Shown here: in pieces, positions 59,359 to 64,000 of the stretch
How the letters are laid out: every line of letters starts with the position of its first letter
Numbering within the stretch: position 1 is the first letter of the stretch
NCBI RefSeq assembly: GCF_002075885.1
Contig: NZ_MDET01000004.1
Location: 87,725 to 151,724, forward strand
DNA from: Manganibacter manganicus
Lineage (GTDB): Bacteria; Pseudomonadota; Alphaproteobacteria; Rhizobiales; Rhizobiaceae
DNA: 64,000 nucleotides
Direction: 5' to 3'
Position numbers and translations under genes: made by a program
The notes under the pieces: model-generated
The model's database searches: none
What the model saw: only the letters and a program-made list of their open reading frames with translations
What the model was told of the DNA's origin: nothing

Positions 59359-60678
59359 ATGACCATCAACGTTGCCCCCATCGGGCTTGCGCGTGACCTC
59401 AAAGAGAGGGCCGCTTCCGGCAAGCCGATCCGCATCGGCCTGATCGGCTCGGGTGAGATGGGCACGGATATCGTAACGCGCGTGGCGCACATGGATGGCA
59501 TCGAGGTCGGCGCCATCGCCGAACTGAATGTGCCGAATGCCAGGAAGGCTGTCGATATCGCCTTTCGTGAAGAGGGCCATTCGCGCGAGGCAGACAGCGC
59601 CACGGCGATGACGAGCGCCATGGAGGCCGGCAAGGTCGCCGTAACCGCTGACGCCAATCTCGTTATCGGCAATGATTTGATCGATGTAGTGATCGACGCC
59701 ACCGGCGTGCCGGCGGTGGGCGCCGAGATCGGCCTGCACGCCATGGAGCACGGCAAGCATCTGGTGATGATGAATGTCGAGGCCGATGTGACCATCGGCG
59801 CTTACCTCAAGAGCGAGGCGGAGCGGCTGGGCGTTACCTATTCGCTCGGCGCCGGCGACGAGCCGTCGTCCTGCATGGAACTGATCGAATTCGTTTCAGC
59901 CATGGGCCACCCCATCGTTGCCGCCGGCAAGGGCAAGAACAATCCGCTCAATGTCGATGCCACGCCGCCCAACTATGAGGAGGAAGCGGCGCGCCGCAAC
60001 ATGAACGTGCGCATGCTGGTCGAATTCGTCGATGGCTCCAAGACCATGGTGGAAATGGCGGCCATCGCCAACGCCACTGGCCTGGTGCCGGACAAGCCGG
60101 GTATGCACGGCCCATCCGCCACGCTTGGCGAATTGTCGAAAACGCTGGTACCGCAAAGGGATGGCGGTGTGCTCTCCAAGGTCGGCGTCGTTGATTATTC
60201 CATAGGCAAGGGCGTCGCGCCCGGCGTCTTCGTCATCGCCGACATGTCGCATCCGCGCATTTCCGAGCGCATGGAGGATCTGAAGATGGGGCACGGCCCG
60301 TACTTCACCTTCCACCGGCCCTATCATTTGACCTCGCTGGAAGTGCCGCTGACCTGCGCGCGTGTCGTGCTCTACGGCAAGGCCGACATGGTGCCGCTGT
60401 CGAAGCCGGTGGCTGAAGTCTGCGCCGTTGCCAAGAAGGATTTGAAGTCCGGTGAGGCGCTCGATGCCATTGGCGAATATTGCTACCGCGCCTGGATCAT
60501 GACCGCACCGGAAGCCCATTCGGCCAAGGCCATTCCCTGTGGCCTGCTGCAAGGCGGTTCGGTGACGGCGCCGATCAGGAAGGGCGAACTCATCACGTAC
60601 GCCAATGCCGCCGTCGCGCCCGGTTCGCGCATCGCCGAACTGCGTGCCCGGCAGGATAAGCTTGTTTACGGAGCCTGA
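59359..60678 (+). CDS. Homoserine-dehydrogenase-like NAD(P) oxidoreductase with C-terminal SAF domain
   Basis: A 439-residue protein. The N-terminal Rossmann fold is RIGLIGSGEMGTDIVTRVAHMDGIEVGAIAELN, the central part is an oxidoreductase domain (VIDATGVPAVGAEIGLHAMEHGKHLVMMNVEADVTIG), and the last 80 residues (AVAKKDLKSGEALD...GLLQGGSVTAPIRKGELITYANAAV) form an SAF/AFP-like domain. GCGGAGGA precedes ATG 59359. Two bases separate it from the E1 alpha gene, so it belongs to that operon. The substrate is unknown; sugar-acid or branched polyol oxidation has been suggested for related architectures. Confidence 0.85.
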   Translation: MTINVAPIGLARDLKERAASGKPIRIGLIGSGEMGTDIVTRVAHMDGIEVGAIAELNVPNARKAVDIAFREEGHSREADSATAMTSAMEAGKVAVTADANLVIGNDLIDVVIDATGVPAVGAEIGLHAMEHGKHLVMMNVEADVTIGAYLKSEAERLGVTYSLGAGDEPSSCMELIEFVSAMGHPIVAAGKGKNNPLNVDATPPNYEEEAARRNMNVRMLVEFVDGSKTMVEMAAIANATGLVPDKPGMHGPSATLGELSKTLVPQRDGGVLSKVGVVDYSIGKGVAPGVFVIADMSHPRISERMEDLKMGHGPYFTFHRPYHLTSLEVPLTCARVVLYGKADMVPLSKPVAEVCAVAKKDLKSGEALDAIGEYCYRAWIMTAPEAHSAKAIPCGLLQGGSVTAPIRKGELITYANAAVAPGSRIAELRARQDKLVYGA

Positions 60679-60680
60679 TA

Positions 60681-61715
60681 ATGGCCAGCCCCAGAAAGAT
60701 CGCAGTCATGGATGAGGCGCAAGCGAACCAGCCCTTCGCTTACCGGCATTATTCGCCGGAACAACTCAGGGAAGTGCTGCGCAAGATGTATCTCATCCGT
60801 CGATTCGAGGAAGGGGCGGAGGACAGCTACATGCGCGGCCTGATCCACGGCACCATGCATCTTTCGATCGGGCAGGAGGCCACCGCGACGGGCATTTGCA
60901 TGCCGCTGACCGACGCGGACCAGATTACCTCGACGCATCGCGGCCACGGCCATTGTATCGCCAAGGGTGCGGAGGTGAAGAGGATGTTCGCCGAGTTCTT
61001 CGGCAAGACCACCGGCTATTGCAAGGGGCGGGGCGGCTCCATGCACATTGCCGATGTGTCGAAGGGCAATCTTGGCGCGAACGGCATTGTTGCCGGCGGT
61101 ATCCCGATTGCAGTGGGTGCGGCGCTTACCGCCAAGAAAATGAAGAACGGCAAGGTCGTCGTCTCCTTTTTCGGTGACGGCGCCAACAATGAGGGCGCTT
61201 TCCATGAGGCGCTCAATATGGCCGCGATCTGGAAGCTGCCGGTGATCTTCGTGTGCGAGAACAATGGCTATGGCATGTCTACTTCCACGGCGCGTTCGAC
61301 GGCGGTGAAGAACATCGCCGAGCGCGCCGCCGCCTATGCGATGCCGGGCGTGATCGTGGACGGCAACAATTTCTCCGAAGTCGCGGAAGCCTCCCATGCG
61401 GCGGTGGAGCGGGCGAGGGCGGGCGAGGGGCCGACGCTGATCGAGGCGAAGACCTATCGCTATCGCGGCCATTCCAAGAGCGATCGCAACCGCTATCGCA
61501 CCAAGGCGGAAATCGAGGACTGGGTGGAGCATCGCGACCCGATTGATCATTTCGAGGCTGAATTGAAAGAATTCGGCATTATCGACGACAAGGGCATCGA
61601 GGCCGTGCGCGAGGCGGTGAAAAAGGAAATCGCCGAAGGTATCGAGTTCGCCAAGGACAGCCCCGCGCCTGATATTCGCGACCATGCCGATTTCGTCTAC
61701 ACGGAGGTGGCGTGA
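60681..61715 (+). CDS. acoA: Thiamine-dependent dehydrogenase E1 alpha (acetoin/2-oxo acid type)
   Basis: A 344-residue E1 alpha subunit. [28 protein letters not shown], the substrate/TPP region [38 protein letters not shown], and the TPP motif [31 protein letters not shown] are complete. The phosphorylation-loop region [23 protein letters not shown] is closer to acetoin dehydrogenases than to rhizobial PDH. It forms an alpha2beta2 enzyme with the next gene. Confidence 0.9.
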   Translation: MASPRKIAVMDEAQANQPFAYRHYSPEQLREVLRKMYLIRRFEEGAEDSYMRGLIHGTMHLSIGQEATATGICMPLTDADQITSTHRGHGHCIAKGAEVKRMFAEFFGKTTGYCKGRGGSMHIADVSKGNLGANGIVAGGIPIAVGAALTAKKMKNGKVVVSFFGDGANNEGAFHEALNMAAIWKLPVIFVCENNGYGMSTSTARSTAVKNIAERAAAYAMPGVIVDGNNFSEVAEASHAAVERARAGEGPTLIEAKTYRYRGHSKSDRNRYRTKAEIEDWVEHRDPIDHFEAELKEFGIIDDKGIEAVREAVKKEIAEGIEFAKDSPAPDIRDHADFVYTEVA

Positions 61716-62713
61716 TGGACGCATCCGTGCGTGAACTGAGCTATGCGCAGGCCATTCAGGAGGCCATGGCGCTGGCCATGGAGGCCGACGAGCGCGTCTT
61801 TTTGATGGGCGAGGACATCGGCGTTTATGGCGGTGCTTTCCAGGTGACCGGCGATCTGGTCGAGCGCTTCGGTGCTGACCGGGTGATGGACACGCCGATT
61901 TCCGAACTCGGCGGCGCGGGTGTCGCGGTGGGCGCTGCCGTTACCGGCATGCGGCCGATCTTCGAGTTCCAGTTTTCCGATTTTGCCACGCTCGGCATGG
62001 AGCAGATCGTCAACCAGGCGGCCAAGATGCGCTTCATGTTGGGCGGCGAGGTGTCCGTGCCGCTGGTGATGCGCTTTCCAGCCGGATCCGGCACGGGTGC
62101 GGCGGCCCAGCACAGCCAGAGCCTTGAAGCATGGCTCGGCCATGTGCCGGGGTTGAAGGTGATCCAGCCGGCAACGCCGCATGACGCAAAAGGTATGCTT
62201 CTGGCGGCGGTCGCCGATCCCGATCCGGTGATGATCTTCGAGCACAAACTGCTTTACAAGATGAAAGGCCCCGTGCCGGAAGGCCATTACACGGTGCCGA
62301 TCGGCAAGGCGGAAATACGCCGCGAAGGCAGCGACCTTACCATCGTCGCCACTTCGATCATGGTGCACAAGGCGCTGGAAGCGGCTGAGGCGCTAGCCGG
62401 AGAGGGGATCGATATCGAAGTGGTCGACCTCAGAACCATCCGGCCGATGGATAAGCGCACAGTCATCGATAGCGTAAAGAAGACCTCGCGGCTTCTGTGC
62501 GTCTATGAGGCAGTGAAGACACTGGGCATCGGTGCCGAAGTGTCAGCGATGATCGCCGAGAGCGAGGCGTTCGACTATCTCGATGCGCCGATCGTGCGAT
62601 TGGGCGGGGCGGAAACGCCCATTCCCTACAATCCCGAACTGGAGAAGGCGACGGTGCCGCAGGTGCCCGACATCGTCGCGGCGGCGCGCGATCTCGTGAC
62701 GGGGCACCGCTAG
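61715..62713 (+). CDS. acoB: Thiamine-dependent dehydrogenase E1 beta (acetoin/2-oxo acid type)
   Basis: A 332-residue E1 beta subunit: [67 protein letters not shown] and [37 protein letters not shown] are typical. It has no lipoyl domain, unlike the PDH beta of many rhizobia. ATG 61715 shares one base with the E1 alpha stop; ACGGAGGTGG is the ribosome site. Confidence 0.9.
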   Translation: MDASVRELSYAQAIQEAMALAMEADERVFLMGEDIGVYGGAFQVTGDLVERFGADRVMDTPISELGGAGVAVGAAVTGMRPIFEFQFSDFATLGMEQIVNQAAKMRFMLGGEVSVPLVMRFPAGSGTGAAAQHSQSLEAWLGHVPGLKVIQPATPHDAKGMLLAAVADPDPVMIFEHKLLYKMKGPVPEGHYTVPIGKAEIRREGSDLTIVATSIMVHKALEAAEALAGEGIDIEVVDLRTIRPMDKRTVIDSVKKTSRLLCVYEAVKTLGIGAEVSAMIAESEAFDYLDAPIVRLGGAETPIPYNPELEKATVPQVPDIVAAARDLVTGHR

Positions 62714-64000
62714 ATGCCGATCGAGGTCATTCTCCCCAAGGTCGACATGGACATGGCGACCGGTCAGATTTCACGCTGGTTCGTGGATGAGGGCGCTGCG
62801 GTCAAGCAGGGCGACGTGCTGTTCGAGATCGAGACCGACAAGGCCGCGATGGAGATCGACGCGCCGGCCAGCGGCACGCTGCGCAACATCATCGGCAAGG
62901 AAGGCGTGGACATTCCCGTCGGCGAGGCGGTCGCCTGGATCTATGCCGAGGGCGAGGAAACTGGCCCGGTGCCTGAGGTGCCAGTGAACACCACCCGAAC
63001 TGACACAGAAAGATCAGAACCGTCCTCCCAGGACAAGTTCGTGCAGGCTGCGCCTGCCGCACAGGATATACCTGTTGCGGCGGGTGCGGTCCGCGCGACG
63101 CCATTGGCCCGCCGACTGGCTCGGGAAGGTGGAGTTGATCTTTCCGCCGTCCAAGGGTCCGGTCCGCATGGCCGTGTGGTGAAGGCGGATGTGGAGACGG
63201 CAGTCGCTGGAGGCGGCATGAAGGCTGCACCGGCGGCAGGCGCACCTGCCGCTGCGGCCGCTTCCGCGGCGCCGAAAGCAATGCCTGACGATGCGGTGTT
63301 GAAGCTGTTCGAGGATGGCTCCTACGAACTTGTGCCGCATGACAATATGCGCAAGACGATTGCGCGGCGGCTGGTCGAGGCGAAATCCACCATCCCGCAT
63401 TTCTATCTGACGCTCGATTGCGAACTGGATGCGCTGCTGGCCTTGCGAAAACAACTCAATGGCGCGGCCCCGATGAAGAAGACCGAGCATGGCGAGGTTC
63501 CCGCCTACAAGCTTTCGGTCAACGACCTGATCATCAAGGCGATGGCCATGGCTTTGATGGCGGTGCCGGATGCCAATGCGTCCTGGACCGAAAGCGCCAT
63601 GGTCAAGCACAGGCATGCCGATGTCGGCGTTGCGGTTTCCATTCCCGGTGGGCTGATCACGCCGATCGTGCGCAAAGCCGACGAGAAAAGCCTGTCGGCG
63701 ATCTCCAACGAGATGAAGGACATGGCCAAACGCGCGCGCGAGCGCAAGCTGAAGCCGGAAGAATATCAGGGCGGCACGACAGCCGTCTCCAATCTCGGCA
63801 TGTTCGGCATCAAGGACTTTGCCGCCGTGATCAACCCGCCGCATGCGACGATCCTGGCGGTGGGTGCGGGCGAGGAGCGGCCTGTGGTCAAAAATGGCGA
63901 GATTGCCATCGCCACCGTGATGTCGGTGACGCTTTCGACCGACCATCGCGCCGTCGACGGGGCGCTGGGCGCCGAACTGCTCGGGGCCTTCAAGCGCCTC
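62714..64000 (+). CDS. acoC: Dihydrolipoamide acyltransferase E2 (cut by window edge)
   Basis: At least 429 residues; the last few lie beyond the window. One lipoyl domain with Lys43 in ETDKAAMEID, an Ala/Pro linker, an E3-binding domain (RATPLARRLAREGGVDLSAVQGSGPHGRVVKADV) and a catalytic domain ending in STDHRAVDGALGAELLG with the catalytic His. It starts immediately after the E1 beta stop codon. An E3 gene may follow outside the window. The first residues (IEVILPKVDMDMATGQISRWFV) match AcoC-type more than PdhC-type proteins. Confidence 0.9.
   Translation, partial: MPIEVILPKVDMDMATGQISRWFVDEGAAVKQGDVLFEIETDKAAMEIDAPASGTLRNIIGKEGVDIPVGEAVAWIYAEGEETGPVPEVPVNTTRTDTERSEPSSQDKFVQAAPAAQDIPVAAGAVRATPLARRLAREGGVDLSAVQGSGPHGRVVKADVETAVAGGGMKAAPAAGAPAAAAASAAPKAMPDDAVLKLFEDGSYELVPHDNMRKTIARRLVEAKSTIPHFYLTLDCELDALLALRKQLNGAAPMKKTEHGEVPAYKLSVNDLIIKAMAMALMAVPDANASWTESAMVKHRHADVGVAVSIPGGLITPIVRKADEKSLSAISNEMKDMAKRARERKLKPEEYQGGTTAVSNLGMFGIKDFAAVINPPHATILAVGAGEERPVVKNGEIAIATVMSVTLSTDHRAVDGALGAELLGAFKRL

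Overview
The window is high-GC, densely packed chromosomal DNA from an alphaproteobacterium, most likely a Hyphomicrobiales (Rhizobiales) member of the Phyllobacteriaceae/Mesorhizobium type. This is inferred from gene content: a DUF982 protein, MntR/MntH, a PopZ-like protein (DUF2497) next to TolC, the carA - yqeY - dnaG - rpoD order, and rhizobial-style intergenic repeats. No phage, insertion sequence, integrase or CRISPR array was seen. Both ends are cut inside genes: an aspartate aminotransferase at the left and a dihydrolipoamide acyltransferase at the right.

Layout. 0-6 kb: small housekeeping and stress genes (EAL phosphodiesterase, glutathione transferase, cold-shock protein, alkyl-DNA repair, lytic transglycosylase), then a gene-free stretch with two long nested hairpins. 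6.1-10 kb: an apparently decayed hicAB toxin-antitoxin pair abutting carB. 10-20 kb: regulator/transporter pairs (ArsR/MFS, MntR/MntH, LysR/flavodoxin-fold reductase, MFS), a zinc metallopeptidase and a methyltransferase. 20-30 kb: carA, yqeY, dnaG and rpoD with a phosphate-transport-like gene and an RcnB-like gene inserted; two copies of a dispersed repeat lie here in opposite orientation. 30-40 kb: a secreted lactonase-like hydrolase with a divergent AraC regulator, LysE exporter, YjbQ, PadR and TetR regulators with clear operators, VOC and SDR enzymes, a long disordered OmpA-family protein and a SIMPL-domain protein. 40-48 kb: tRNA-Ile2(CAU), tRNA-Asn and tRNA-Cys, a PhyH-like oxygenase, a polar amino-acid ABC importer without an ATPase, and a Pcm-like/TolC/PopZ block.

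48.9-64 kb looks like a metabolic module. A LysR regulator is divergent from an MttB-family (corrinoid-type) methyltransferase. QueF follows, then an FMN/FAD demethylase of the trimethylamine dehydrogenase type that lacks one of the usual iron-sulfur cysteines. A cobalamin riboswitch then precedes a complete B12 uptake set (TonB receptor, binding protein, permease, ATPase). The final operon joins an SAF-domain oxidoreductase to E1 alpha, E1 beta and E2 subunits of an acetoin-dehydrogenase-like complex. Methylamine-type demethylation, B12 supply and 2-oxo-acid or acetoin oxidation could be functionally linked, but that link is inference from position.
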